Shown: positions 8,252-17,766 of the stretch, piece by piece
Layout of the letters: the number at the start of each line of letters is the position of its first letter
How positions within the stretch are numbered: position 1 is the stretch's first letter
The notes under the pieces: generated by a model
The model's database searches: none
Told to the model about the DNA's origin: nothing
Seen by the model: the letters and a program-made list of their open reading frames with translations, nothing else
NCBI GenBank assembly: GCA_002721725.1
Contig: PBLK01000005.1
Span: 8,157-46,145, forward strand
Length of the DNA: 37,989 nucleotides
Direction: 5' to 3'
Source of the DNA: Rhodobiaceae bacterium
Lineage (GTDB): Bacteria > Pseudomonadota > Alphaproteobacteria > RS24
Made by a program: the position numbers and the translations under genes

Positions 8252-8686
8252 TTATTCGGCTGCGGCTTTGGATTGGTCGGCAACCAAGCTCTCAATCACT
8301 GCGGCATCTTCGCTGGCTTTGCCCGAGCGTTCACTTTCAATCGCATCGCGCACCCCATCGCCATAAATGCCGCCGCGCGTCGCTTTTTCAAGCAGGCGCT
8401 GCTCAACCTCATCGGGCTCGTTTTCACTTTGCGGCGCGCGCATGATAACCAAACGCGCCAGTTCAGCACCCTGTTTGACTGCTGGAGTGGCTTGTCCACC
8501 CGAAGGCGGTCGCAAGCTGAATTCCGGCGGCAAGATAAGCGGTGCGCGTCGCACGACATTAAACTCATCGGGCGGGTTCTTACCATAGCCCAAGCCGCAT
8601 GCGGCCAAACTCGGCAACAGCAAGACAATCAGGCTCAGTCGAAGAAGATTTTTTCGAGTCATGGGCAATGGTATAACCGAAATCAT
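8252..8686 (-). CDS. bamF: BamF-like outer-membrane lipoprotein (DUF3035)
   Basis: A small protein of 144 residues with a lipoprotein signal ending in SLAAC (Cys30 from the first ATG). The segment just after it, about residues 39-61, holds PDEFNVV, RRAPL and PPEFSLRPP, which is the conserved core of the DUF3035 family described as BamF, an alphaproteobacterial accessory lipoprotein of the BAM outer-membrane protein assembly complex. The remaining C-terminal part is charged and poorly conserved. The first ATG (8684-8686) overlaps the lspA stop as ATGA, favouring it by translational coupling. A second ATG at 8660-8662 would give a cleaner signal peptide of 136 residues total. Lying directly behind lspA, the enzyme that processes such lipoproteins, is a conserved alphaproteobacterial arrangement. 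Confidence 0.75.
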   Translation of the reverse strand: MISVIPLPMTRKNLLRLSLIVLLLPSLAACGLGYGKNPPDEFNVVRRAPLILPPEFSLRPPSGGQATPAVKQGAELARLVIMRAPQSENEPDEVEQRLLEKATRGGIYGDGVRDAIESERSGKASEDAAVIESLVADQSKAAAE

Positions 8687-9162
8687 CTGGCGCGGAAAGC
8701 ATCATAAATGAGAATAATCACTGCGCCGGTAATCCATATATCGGCAAGATTGAAGACATACCAATAGTAGCCCGCCGCGTGCAGGGAAATGAAATCGACC
8801 ACCGCGCCGTGCCACAGCCGGTCAATGAGATTGCCGAGCGCGCCGCCGCAAATCAGCGCATAGGCCAGCGACAGGCGAAAATGCTCGGCCGTGCGCATGA
8901 GATAGGTAAAAAAGCCTATAGCGGCCAGCGCAATGACGATCAGGAAAATACGTCCCGCCTCGCCGCCTTCGGCAAACAACCCATAGCTGATGCCGTAATT
9001 CCAAATCAGGGTGAAATTGAGAAACGGTAAAATATATCGCGTTTCGTTGATGGTAAAATCAGCGCCAAAAACAATGGCAATTTTGCTCAGCTGGTCGAGC
9101 GCGGCAAGGCCCAGCGTAAGCAGCAAGGCTTGCTTTAAGGGCAGTGCCTTAGCTCGCATCAT
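8683..9162 (-). CDS. lspA: Lipoprotein signal peptidase II
   Basis: The protein has 159 residues and four hydrophobic helices, the usual size. It is an inner-membrane aspartyl protease that removes signal peptides from diacylglyceryl-modified prolipoproteins. The catalytic aspartates are visible as Asp123 in VVDFI and Asp141 in NLADIWI, with the conserved Asn-Asp-Arg segment GNLIDRLWHGA (110-120) and WNYGISYG (54-61). Its start overlaps the end of ileS by up to 14 bases (two adjacent ATGs at 9160-9162 and 9157-9159), and its stop overlaps bamF as ATGA. The ileS-lspA order is common across proteobacteria and implies co-translation. The neighbouring bamF and M16 genes encode two of its predicted lipoprotein substrates. 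Confidence 0.95.
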   Translation of the reverse strand: MMRAKALPLKQALLLTLGLAALDQLSKIAIVFGADFTINETRYILPFLNFTLIWNYGISYGLFAEGGEAGRIFLIVIALAAIGFFTYLMRTAEHFRLSLAYALICGGALGNLIDRLWHGAVVDFISLHAAGYYWYVFNLADIWITGAVIILIYDAFRAR

Positions 9163-11947
9163 ATTCGGCCACCGCTGCGGCGTCGCGCGGTGTCAAATCG
9201 GGGTAGCCGTCAACCGAGCCGACATCGGGCAAAATTTTCCAAGAGCGTTGGCATTTCCTGCCTTGCGCCAATTTTGGCACAACAGCGACAGCGCCGACAT
9301 CTTCAAGCGCAAAGGCATCAGATGGGGCGGCGGCATCGGTCAATTCGATTTGCGAGGTGATGCAAATATCGGCCATGTTTTGCCCGGCCAGAGCCGCCAT
9401 CAAATCGGCATCGCCAATATGCACGACGGGCGCGGCCTCAAGGCTGGAGCCGATACGCTTTTCGCGCCGCTCGATTTCAAGCGCGCCGGTCACGACGCGG
9501 CGCACTTTACGGATATTGTCCCATTTGGCGGCCAGCGCATCATCTTGCCAAGCCGCTTCCATCGTCACGAATTGCTGCAAATGCACGCTGTCATCGGAAA
9601 TGCCGAATCGCGATTGCCAGACTTCTTCCGTGGTGAAGCACAAAACCGGCGCGAACCAGCGGGTCAGGCAATGGAAAGCAATATCCATCACCGTGCGGCA
9701 GGCGCGTCGCTCAAGGCTCGACCGCGCATCGCAATAGAGCGTGTCTTTGCGAATGTCGAAATAAAATGCCGACAAATCGACGGTCATGAAATTGAACAGC
9801 GCCTGATAGATTTTGCGAAAATCAAAATGCGAGTAATTATTGCGCACCAGCGCGTCCAATTCTGCCAAGTGGTGCAGCATATAGCGTTCCAGCTCGGGCA
9901 TATCGGCATAAGCGACTTTTTCGGCTTCGTCAAAATCGTCGAGATTGCCCAATAGGAAGCGGAAGCTGTTGCGGATTTTGCGATAGGCATCTGTATTGGC
10001 TTTGATGATTTCCGGCCCGATGCGCTGGTCTTCCGAATAATCGCACGACATAGTCCACAGGCGGATAATCTCAGCCCCCGATTGCTGGATGACTTTTAAC
10101 GGATCGACCGCATTGCCGAGCGATTTTGACATTTTTTTGCCTTGCTCGGTCATGGTCATGCCATGAGTGATGACGTTTTTATAAGGCGCTGCACCCCGCG
10201 TCGCGCAGGCTTCCAAAAGTGATGAGTGAAACCAGCCGCGATGCTGGTCAGAGCCTTCCAAATACACATCGGCGGGCCATGCCAAATCATCGCGTGCTTC
10301 CATCACAAATGCATGGGTGACGCCGCTATCGAACCAAACATCGAGAATATCGCTGACTTGCTCGTAATCCTCGGCTTTATGGTCAGCACCGAGAAAATCT
10401 TGCGGGTCGGTATCAAACCACGCATCGGCGCCGTTTTGTTTCACCGCGTCAACAATCCGCGCATTAACTGCATCATCGCGCAGCGGTTCGCCGGTTTTCT
10501 TATCGACAAAAATCGTCAGCGGCACGCCCCATGCGCGCTGGCGTGAGACCACCCAATCGGGGCGATTTTCAATCATGGAGAAAATGCGATTGCGACCGCT
10601 TGGCGGATACCAATTGACCTTGTCGATTTCTTTCAGCGCCGTTTCGCGCAGGCCGTTTGTCTCCATAGAGATGAACCATTGCGGTGTGTTGCGGAATATG
10701 AGCGGCGCTTTGGAGCGCCAGCTATGGGGATATTGATGACGCAATTTGCCTTTGGCTAGCAGGCGGTCGGCCTCAACCAGCGCCTCGATAACTGCGCCAT
10801 TGGCATCGCCGTCTTTGCCTTTTTCATCGAGGACGCGCTTGCCGGCAAATATCGGCACACTGTCGAGATATACCCCGCCCTCATTGACGGTGAACGGCAC
10901 TTCAATATTGTGTCGCATGCCCAGTTCAAAGTCATCTTGACCGTGACCCGGCGCGATATGCACCAACCCTGTGCCGGTTTCATCCGTGACGAAGTCACCC
11001 GCCAGCACCGGCACATCAAAATCATAGCCTTGTCCGGCCAGCGGGTGATGGCAGTTCAAGCCGCCGGGGTCGATGTCGCTGACACGCTGATAGTCTTCAA
11101 TTTGTGCGGCTTGCATGACCTGCGCCGCAAGATTGTCGCACAAAACAAGCTGCTCGCCATTGGCGGCGTACAGGCCATAGGTCAGATCGGTGGAATAGGC
11201 CATCGCGCGATTGCCGGGAATGGTCCACGGCGTCGTCGTCCAAATAACGGCGAAGGTATTGTCCATGCCTTGCACCGGAAATTTGACGAATATGGTCGGC
11301 GAGACATGCTCTTCATATTCCACTTCCGCTTCGGCAAGGGCGGTTTTTTCAACCACTGACCACATGACCGGCTTGGAGCCGCGATAGAGCGAGCCGTCCA
11401 TGATGAATTTCTGACACTCGGCAACAATCACCGCTTCGGCTTCATAGGCCATAGTGGTGTAGGGGTTTTGCCAATCGCCGAGAACGCCGAGGCGCTGAAA
11501 CTGCTCCGATTGCACACCGACCCATTGTTCGGCAAAAGCGCGGCATTGGGCGCGGAACTCATTGGCCGGCACCTCGTCTTTGTCTTGGCCCTTATTGCGA
11601 TATTGTTCTTCAATCTTCCATTCAATCGGTAGGCCGTGGCAATCCCAGCCCGGCACATAAACCGCATCGCGCCCCATCATTTGATGGGCGCGCACAATCA
11701 CGTCTTTCAAAATTTTATTGAGCGCATGGCCGATATGAATATCGCCATTGGCATAGGGTGGGCCGTCATGCAGCACGAATTTCTCGCGGCCTTTGGCATC
11801 GGCGCGCAGCTTGTCATACAGGCCAATATTCGCCCAATGGGCGAGCATATCGGGTTCACGCTTGGGCAGACCGGCTTTCATCGGAAATTCGGTTTGTGGC
11901 AAATTCAGCGTTTCGCGCCAATCGCGTTGATTTGTGTCTTCACTCAT
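9149..11947 (-). CDS. ileS: Isoleucyl-tRNA synthetase
   Basis: The protein has 932 residues from the ATG at 11945-11947, which has AGGA about 8 bases upstream; a start ten codons further out has weaker support. It is a class I synthetase with HIGH at residues 71-74 and KMSKS at 605-609, the editing (CP1) insertion between them, and an anticodon-binding C-terminal domain. The terminal zinc finger of many bacterial IleRS is degenerate: KCQRSW keeps only one of the first two cysteines, and the second pair is replaced by a segment ending DLTPRDA. This decayed form is, to my knowledge, usual in alphaproteobacteria. It is preceded by ribF (38-base gap) and overlaps lspA. No T-box or other leader element is evident. 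Confidence 0.97.
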   Translation of the reverse strand: MSEDTNQRDWRETLNLPQTEFPMKAGLPKREPDMLAHWANIGLYDKLRADAKGREKFVLHDGPPYANGDIHIGHALNKILKDVIVRAHQMMGRDAVYVPGWDCHGLPIEWKIEEQYRNKGQDKDEVPANEFRAQCRAFAEQWVGVQSEQFQRLGVLGDWQNPYTTMAYEAEAVIVAECQKFIMDGSLYRGSKPVMWSVVEKTALAEAEVEYEEHVSPTIFVKFPVQGMDNTFAVIWTTTPWTIPGNRAMAYSTDLTYGLYAANGEQLVLCDNLAAQVMQAAQIEDYQRVSDIDPGGLNCHHPLAGQGYDFDVPVLAGDFVTDETGTGLVHIAPGHGQDDFELGMRHNIEVPFTVNEGGVYLDSVPIFAGKRVLDEKGKDGDANGAVIEALVEADRLLAKGKLRHQYPHSWRSKAPLIFRNTPQWFISMETNGLRETALKEIDKVNWYPPSGRNRIFSMIENRPDWVVSRQRAWGVPLTIFVDKKTGEPLRDDAVNARIVDAVKQNGADAWFDTDPQDFLGADHKAEDYEQVSDILDVWFDSGVTHAFVMEARDDLAWPADVYLEGSDQHRGWFHSSLLEACATRGAAPYKNVITHGMTMTEQGKKMSKSLGNAVDPLKVIQQSGAEIIRLWTMSCDYSEDQRIGPEIIKANTDAYRKIRNSFRFLLGNLDDFDEAEKVAYADMPELERYMLHHLAELDALVRNNYSHFDFRKIYQALFNFMTVDLSAFYFDIRKDTLYCDARSSLERRACRTVMDIAFHCLTRWFAPVLCFTTEEVWQSRFGISDDSVHLQQFVTMEAAWQDDALAAKWDNIRKVRRVVTGALEIERREKRIGSSLEAAPVVHIGDADLMAALAGQNMADICITSQIELTDAAAPSDAFALEDVGAVAVVPKLAQGRKCQRSWKILPDVGSVDGYPDLTPRDAAAVAEYDAS

Positions 11948-11985
11948 TGTCAATTCCTGTTTCAGGCCTTGTAGCAATAGAGGCT

Positions 11986-12945
11986 TTAGCTGCCAAGCAT
12001 TTCGCGTGCTTTATCGCTGTCTTTCGCGATTTGCGCTTTCAGCGCGTCGAGGCCGTCAAATTTCTGTTCGGGACGAATGAAATGCAAAAGCGAGACCCGC
12101 AAATTGGCGCCGTATAAATCGCCGTCAAAATCGAAAAAATGGCTTTCAAGGCGCGGCTTATCCGTTCCGACGGTCGGGCGCAGGCCGAGATTGGCGACAC
12201 CGCGCAGTGCCTGTCCGGCGAAATCACCGTCCAAAATGTCAGCGCGCACCGCATAAACGCCGAATTTCGGCAGCACATAATCATCAAGCGGCATATTGGC
12301 AGTGGCAAAACCGATAGTGTGGCCGCGCCGGTCGCCGGTTTGCACTTCCGCCTCAATGGCGAAAGCATGGCCCATTAAAGCGGTGGCTTTTTCCGGTTCG
12401 CCGTCGCGCAGAAAATTGCGAATGGCGGAAGATGAAAACGGATTGGTGCTGTCGGGTTGCAAAACCGCTTCTGTGGCAAATGTTTCAAACCCCATTTCGC
12501 CGCCGACATCACGCAGCATGGCAAAATTGCCTTTGCGGCCCTTGCCGAAACAAAAATCATAGCCGACGCAAACGGCAGCGACATTGAGCTTGCCGACCAG
12601 AATATCGGCAATGAAATCTTCTGCTTCGCATGCCGCCATCGCCGCATCAAACGGCAATGCCAAAGTGAAATCGACCCCCAAATCGGCCAGCAATGCGGCG
12701 CGCGTCACCAGCCGCGTCAGGCGAAAGGGCGGTGCGTCAGGGACGAAAAATTGCTGCGGATGCGGGTCGAACAACATCACCCCCAGAGGGGCGTTTTTGG
12801 CTTCAGCCAATGCGTACGCATCGCCGATCACTTGCTGGTGGCCGATATGCACACCGTCAAAATTACCGATTGCCAAAACCGCGCCTTGCGCCTCTGCAGG
12901 CAAGTCAGTGAGGCTGCGATAAAGGGTGGGGTTAGCGATATTCAT
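11986..12945 (-). CDS. ribF: Bifunctional riboflavin kinase / FMN adenylyltransferase
   Basis: The protein has 319 residues, normal length. The N-terminal FAD synthetase domain (about 20-185) carries the nucleotidyltransferase motif GNFDGVHIGH (27-36), which binds ATP. The C-terminal riboflavin kinase domain (about 190-310) has RRGHTIGFATAN. Most family members have PTAN here; this copy reads ATAN, keeping the Thr and Asn that bind Mg-ATP but not the Pro. The pair of activities converts riboflavin to FMN and then FAD in the cytoplasm. It lies between the HAD-phosphatase gene and ileS on the same strand, a common alphaproteobacterial order. I find no FMN riboswitch ahead of it; the short upstream gap of 24 bases implies co-transcription with the HAD gene. 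Confidence 0.95.
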   Translation of the reverse strand: MNIANPTLYRSLTDLPAEAQGAVLAIGNFDGVHIGHQQVIGDAYALAEAKNAPLGVMLFDPHPQQFFVPDAPPFRLTRLVTRAALLADLGVDFTLALPFDAAMAACEAEDFIADILVGKLNVAAVCVGYDFCFGKGRKGNFAMLRDVGGEMGFETFATEAVLQPDSTNPFSSSAIRNFLRDGEPEKATALMGHAFAIEAEVQTGDRRGHTIGFATANMPLDDYVLPKFGVYAVRADILDGDFAGQALRGVANLGLRPTVGTDKPRLESHFFDFDGDLYGANLRVSLLHFIRPEQKFDGLDALKAQIAKDSDKAREMLGS

Positions 12946-12969
12946 GAGCGTAATTTACGGCGCGCCGCC

Positions 12970-13827
12970 TTACCAGACAAGATGGCGCATGGCATAGCGT
13001 GCTTGCGTGTTTTCTTCGGCCAAAATGGCGGCAATGACTTCAGGATTTTCAATATCGGAACCCGATGCGCTGGCCAAACCGCCGCCAATGAACAGCGCAT
13101 CAATGCCCGCCGCTTCAGCCCCCGGCATATCGGTTTTCGGGCCGTCACCAATGGCCAAAAGGCGCGGGTCTTTAAGGCCCGTCATGTCGCGCAGCATGGC
13201 GAGGGCGCGGGCATAGACCATCGGATAGGGCTTGCCCACCCAGACCACTTCACCGCCAATATTTTCATACGCCTCGGCCACCGCGCCGGCGCAGAAGATC
13301 ACGCGGCCGCCAAATGGCACGGTGCGGTCGGGGTTGGGGCACAAAAGCGGTAAATTGCGCGCCTTAAAGCGCGCCAGCATATCGGCATAATCATCAGGTG
13401 TTTCCGTCGTATCGTCATAAGGGCCGGAAAACAAGATCGCATCGGCCGCATCTTCATCGACAAATTCGACCTCCAAATCGGTGATTAAATCAGCATCTTT
13501 TTTCGGCCCGATATGGCAGATTTTTTTGCCCTCTCGGCCCATGTCGCTCATCAGCGCACGCACCGCATCTCCTGAAGTCAAAATATCATCAAATCCGTCG
13601 CGGCAATTGCCGATGGCTTCCAACGTCTTCACTGCAGACGTGCCGGGGCGCGGAGCATTGGACAAGAGCAGCACTTTGCCGCCTTGCTGACGATAATTCA
13701 GCAAGGCCGCGTCCACGCCCTCAAACGGCGCTTGGCCATTGTGCAAGACACCCCAAATATCAACAACTAGGGCATCGTAGTTGTCGGCTATCTCGGCAAG
13801 GCCGGTCAGCATTTGCGGCAGGTTCAT
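12970..13827 (-). CDS. HAD-superfamily hydrolase, TIGR01459-like (NagD-type)
   Basis: The protein has 285 residues from the ATG at 13825-13827, which has AGGAG 6 bases upstream; a TTG one codon earlier is not needed. Motif I reads VVDIWGVLHNG, with the nucleophile Asp and the Trp variant typical of the TIGR01459 subgroup. Motif II lies in LLLSNAPRP, and motifs III/IV in VWVGKPYP and AIGDGPKTDMPGA. All HAD catalytic elements therefore look intact, and a C2-type cap lies between motifs II and III. Members of the NagD/C2 group dephosphorylate small sugar phosphates and nucleotides. Its constant place ahead of ribF makes a role in flavin nucleotide or flavin-precursor dephosphorylation worth considering, but that is inference. 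It is probably the first gene of the long minus-strand run. Confidence 0.85.
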   Translation of the reverse strand: MNLPQMLTGLAEIADNYDALVVDIWGVLHNGQAPFEGVDAALLNYRQQGGKVLLLSNAPRPGTSAVKTLEAIGNCRDGFDDILTSGDAVRALMSDMGREGKKICHIGPKKDADLITDLEVEFVDEDAADAILFSGPYDDTTETPDDYADMLARFKARNLPLLCPNPDRTVPFGGRVIFCAGAVAEAYENIGGEVVWVGKPYPMVYARALAMLRDMTGLKDPRLLAIGDGPKTDMPGAEAAGIDALFIGGGLASASGSDIENPEVIAAILAEENTQARYAMRHLVW

Positions 13828-13940
13828 CAAAGCTCCTGTATTGTGAGGCGAAGCTGCCTGTTTCGGACCGTTCCGTCAAGACTTGTTAGGCGGGGATTGT
13901 TTCTGCTAGCTTCTGGGCAGATTTTATGAGGGAGATTTCC

Positions 13941-14705
13941 ATGCAATTATTCGACTTAACGGGAAAAACCGCCATCATTACCGGCGCCTCGCGCGGCATT
14001 GGCGAGGCGATAGCGCGCCAAATGGCCGATCATGGCGCCAATGTGGTGGTATCCAGCCGCAAAGCACCGGCCTGCGATGAGGTGACCAATTCCATCAATG
14101 AAAAGCACCCGGGCCAGGCCCTGACCGTGCAATGCAATATCGGCAGCAAGGAAGAATTGCAAAATCTCGTCGATGAAAGCAAAGCGCATTTCGGGCAAGT
14201 CGATATTTTGGTGTGCAATGCTGCGGTCAATCCGTATTTTGGTCCGGCGATGGACTGCCCCGATGATGCATTTGACAAAATCATGTCGTCAAACGTCAAA
14301 TCCAATCACTGGCTGTGCAATATGGTTTTGCCCGACATGATTGAGCGCAAAGACGGCGCGATTGTCATTATTTCATCAATTGGCGGGCTCAAAGGCTCCG
14401 GTGTTTTGGGTACTTATGCCATTTCAAAAGCGGCTGACTTCCAGTTGGCGCGCAATATTGCGGTCGAGCATGGCCATCATAATATTCGTGCTAATGCCAT
14501 TGCGCCGGGTCTCATCAAGACCTATTTCGCGCAAGCTTTGTGGGATAATCCCGATATTCTTAAGCAATCAACTGCGACAACCCCATTGAAACGCATCGGC
14601 ATGCCCGATGAGATTGCCGGTGCGGCCGTGTTTTTGGCCAGCGAAGCGGGCAATTTCATGACCGGCCAACAAATGGTGATTGACGGAGGCCAGACTATTG
14701 CATAG
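13941..14705 (+). CDS. Short-chain dehydrogenase/reductase (classical SDR)
   Basis: The protein has 254 residues from the ATG at 13941, chosen because GGGAG stands 6 bases upstream; an in-frame ATG at 13926 lacks such a site. The Rossmann nucleotide-binding motif TGASRGIG is at 14-21, the NAAV structural motif at 93-96, and the catalytic Ser145/146, Tyr159 and Lys163 (TYAISK) are all present, with the C-terminal NAIAPGLIKT. The basic residue after the second strand (SSRK) suggests NADP(H) preference. The closest type I can name is the DHRS4-like / glucose-1-dehydrogenase-like group; the substrate is unknown. It is divergent from the HAD gene (113 bases between coding regions) and precedes groES without a clear intrinsic terminator. 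Confidence 0.88.
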   Translation: MQLFDLTGKTAIITGASRGIGEAIARQMADHGANVVVSSRKAPACDEVTNSINEKHPGQALTVQCNIGSKEELQNLVDESKAHFGQVDILVCNAAVNPYFGPAMDCPDDAFDKIMSSNVKSNHWLCNMVLPDMIERKDGAIVIISSIGGLKGSGVLGTYAISKAADFQLARNIAVEHGHHNIRANAIAPGLIKTYFAQALWDNPDILKQSTATTPLKRIGMPDEIAGAAVFLASEAGNFMTGQQMVIDGGQTIA

Positions 14706-14895
14706 AGCAATTGTAAGAGACAAGTCGCCCTCCAAGGCTCCAGCCTTTCGCCGATAGAGTGCTGGTGGGTTATTTATACTGAATATATTTAAGCCGCAGG
14801 AAGACCTGCACGTTGCCGTTGGCGACATTTGCATCATGAGAATATTTCACTGGTTTTCAACAATTTATCGGCATTTAGTTTTTTTCTTCGTGTCT
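14706..14895. other. Non-coding stretch with two small hairpins
   Basis: No coding region with a credible start lies between the SDR stop and the groES promoter. There are two adjacent small inverted repeats: GCAGG-AAGA-CCTGC near 14796-14810, then GTTGCC-GTT-GGCGAC just after it. Neither is followed by a T-run, so they are poor intrinsic terminators. A T-rich tract follows at about 14876-14887. I see no recognised RNA family. Confidence 0.3.
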
Positions 14896-14925
14896 CTTGA
14901 CAGAGTGAAGCCTTCTTCCTATCTC
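14896..14925 (+). promoter_or_regulatory. groESL promoter, sigma-32/sigma-70-like
   Basis: CTTGACA (14896-14902) and CCTATCT (14918-14924) are separated by 15 bases, resembling the alphaproteobacterial heat-shock sigma-32 pattern (CTTG ... CYTAT-T). The same DNA reads as a housekeeping promoter with TTGACA (14897-14902), 17 bases, then TATCTC (14920-14925). Transcription would begin near 14932, just before the inverted repeat. Confidence 0.65.
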
Positions 14926-14936
14926 ACAATAGCAAA

Positions 14937-14963
14937 AAGGCACTTCACTAAAGCGAGTGCCAA
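14937..14963 (+). promoter_or_regulatory. CIRCE-type operator (HrcA site)
   Basis: The right arm GAGTGCCAA (14955-14963) matches the CIRCE arm with the frequent G/C variant. The left arm AAGGCACTT (14937-14945) matches in its six inner bases GGCACT, and the spacer is exactly 9 bases. It lies downstream of the promoter and 25 bases before the groES start, where HrcA represses chaperonin operons. The gene hrcA itself is outside the window. Confidence 0.75.
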
Positions 14964-14988
14964 CATTCAATCAATGGGAGATTGACAA

Positions 14989-15276
14989 ATGAAATTTCGT
15001 CCTTTGCATGACCGCGTATTGGTTCGTCGCGTTGATGAAGATACAAAAACTGCTGGTGGTATAATTATTCCCGACTCAGCGCAAGAAAAGCCCTCGCAAG
15101 GTGAGGTGGTCGCTGTCGGAAGCGGCACACGGTCCGATGATGGTAAGGTAACGCCGCTAGACTTAAAGCCCAAAGATAAAGTCTTGTTCGGCAAATGGTC
15201 CGGCAACGAGGTTACTATTGACGGCGAGGAGCTGTTGATTATGAAAGAAAGCGATATTTTGGGAATTATCGGTTAG
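14989..15276 (+). CDS. groES: Co-chaperonin GroES
   Basis: The protein has 95 residues, the standard length. It has the N-terminal [12 protein letters not shown] strand, the mobile loop with [14 protein letters not shown] (about 22-35, the GroEL contact), and the ending SDILGIIG. A Shine-Dalgarno GGGAG (14976-14980) precedes the ATG. It forms the heptameric lid of the cytoplasmic chaperonin. It is first in a two-gene operon with groEL, 30 bases upstream of it, under the CIRCE-type operator and heat-shock-like promoter described nearby. Confidence 0.98.
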   Translation: MKFRPLHDRVLVRRVDEDTKTAGGIIIPDSAQEKPSQGEVVAVGSGTRSDDGKVTPLDLKPKDKVLFGKWSGNEVTIDGEELLIMKESDILGIIG

Positions 15277-16950
<1,674 letters not shown>

Positions 16951-16974
16951 GCCGCTTTTCGCAACAAAAAATTC

Positions 16975-17007
16975 AAGAGCCGTCCCTCGGGGCGGCTCTT
17001 TTTATTT
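16975..17007. terminator. Bidirectional intrinsic terminator between groEL and the TauE/SafE gene
   Basis: An almost perfect hairpin has arms AAGAGCCGTCCC and GGGGCGGCTCTT, with one G-T wobble. On the plus strand it is followed by TTTTTATTT, and on the minus strand by GAATTTTTTG. It would therefore end both groESL (+) and the hisZ-hisG-permease run (-). Confidence 0.9.
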
Positions 17008-17012
17008 GCGCA

Positions 17013-17762
17013 TTATGCCGACATCAGATAGAGGGCTCGGGCAACCAAAACTGCGCCGACGCTCAGCATAATGCGCTGCGTCCAGCTGAAAAAAGTCGTG
17101 TCTTTCATCTTATCCAAAACCCTTTTGCCGAGCGTCGTGCCCGTGATAGAGACGATAATGGCGGCGCAGAGCAACCAAAGCGTCGGCCAGTCTTGCTGAC
17201 CGGCTGAGGCAGCAAGGCCGCCATAGAAAGTCACTTTCGAAATATGGCCCAATGCTTGGGCCACGGCCTTTGTGGCGACCACTTGATGGCGGGTCAATTG
17301 CGCCCGCTGGAAAAACACATCCAATATCGGCCCACCGACACCAGCCAGTAAATTGGTCGTCACCACCACCGCGCCCGCTAGCAGCCCGACCGGCTTTTTA
17401 CCGACATCAAGCGCCAGCTTCTTTGGGAGCGCCCAGGCAATATAGGGCAACAGCCCCAAAGCCAGCAGCACGGTGATGCGGTCAGGCGAAAAAGAGACAA
17501 AGGCGAAACCCGTCATCGCCAAAACATTGCCGATAAACAATGTGGTCACAATGGCCCAGACAATATCCTTGCGGTTGAGCCAAGCGCGATAGCCATTGGA
17601 GGTCAATTGAATGATGCCATGCAGAACCATTGCCGAAGCAATTGGCAATATGCTGGCCAAAATGCCCATCAAAATTAGCCCGCCCAACATGCCGAAAATA
17701 GACGACAAAAATGCTGTCGCCAAAGTGGCGACGAGAATAATGGTTGCAATGAGAGCGCTCAC
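17013..17762 (-). CDS. Sulfite exporter TauE/SafE-family permease
   Basis: The protein has 249 residues and about eight hydrophobic helices, with the two-fold repeated glycine-rich pattern of the TauE/SafE (DUF81) family: GMLGGLILMG near the N-terminus and LLAGVGGPILDVFF in the second half. The start codon is GTG (17760-17762), 4 bases after the hisG stop, so translation is probably coupled to hisG. Family members move sulfite, sulfoacetate or other small organic anions across the inner membrane. The substrate here is unknown, and the position behind hisG may reflect transcription economy rather than a role in histidine metabolism. Confidence 0.85.
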   Translation of the reverse strand: MSALIATIILVATLATAFLSSIFGMLGGLILMGILASILPIASAMVLHGIIQLTSNGYRAWLNRKDIVWAIVTTLFIGNVLAMTGFAFVSFSPDRITVLLALGLLPYIAWALPKKLALDVGKKPVGLLAGAVVVTTNLLAGVGGPILDVFFQRAQLTRHQVVATKAVAQALGHISKVTFYGGLAASAGQQDWPTLWLLCAAIIVSITGTTLGKRVLDKMKDTTFFSWTQRIMLSVGAVLVARALYLMSA

Positions 17763-17766
17763 GGCG

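Noticed and set aside
9011-9955. Open frame of 314 codons on the plus strand
   Set aside because: It lies fully antisense to lspA and ileS, has no family resemblance, and reflects third-position GC bias opposite real genes.
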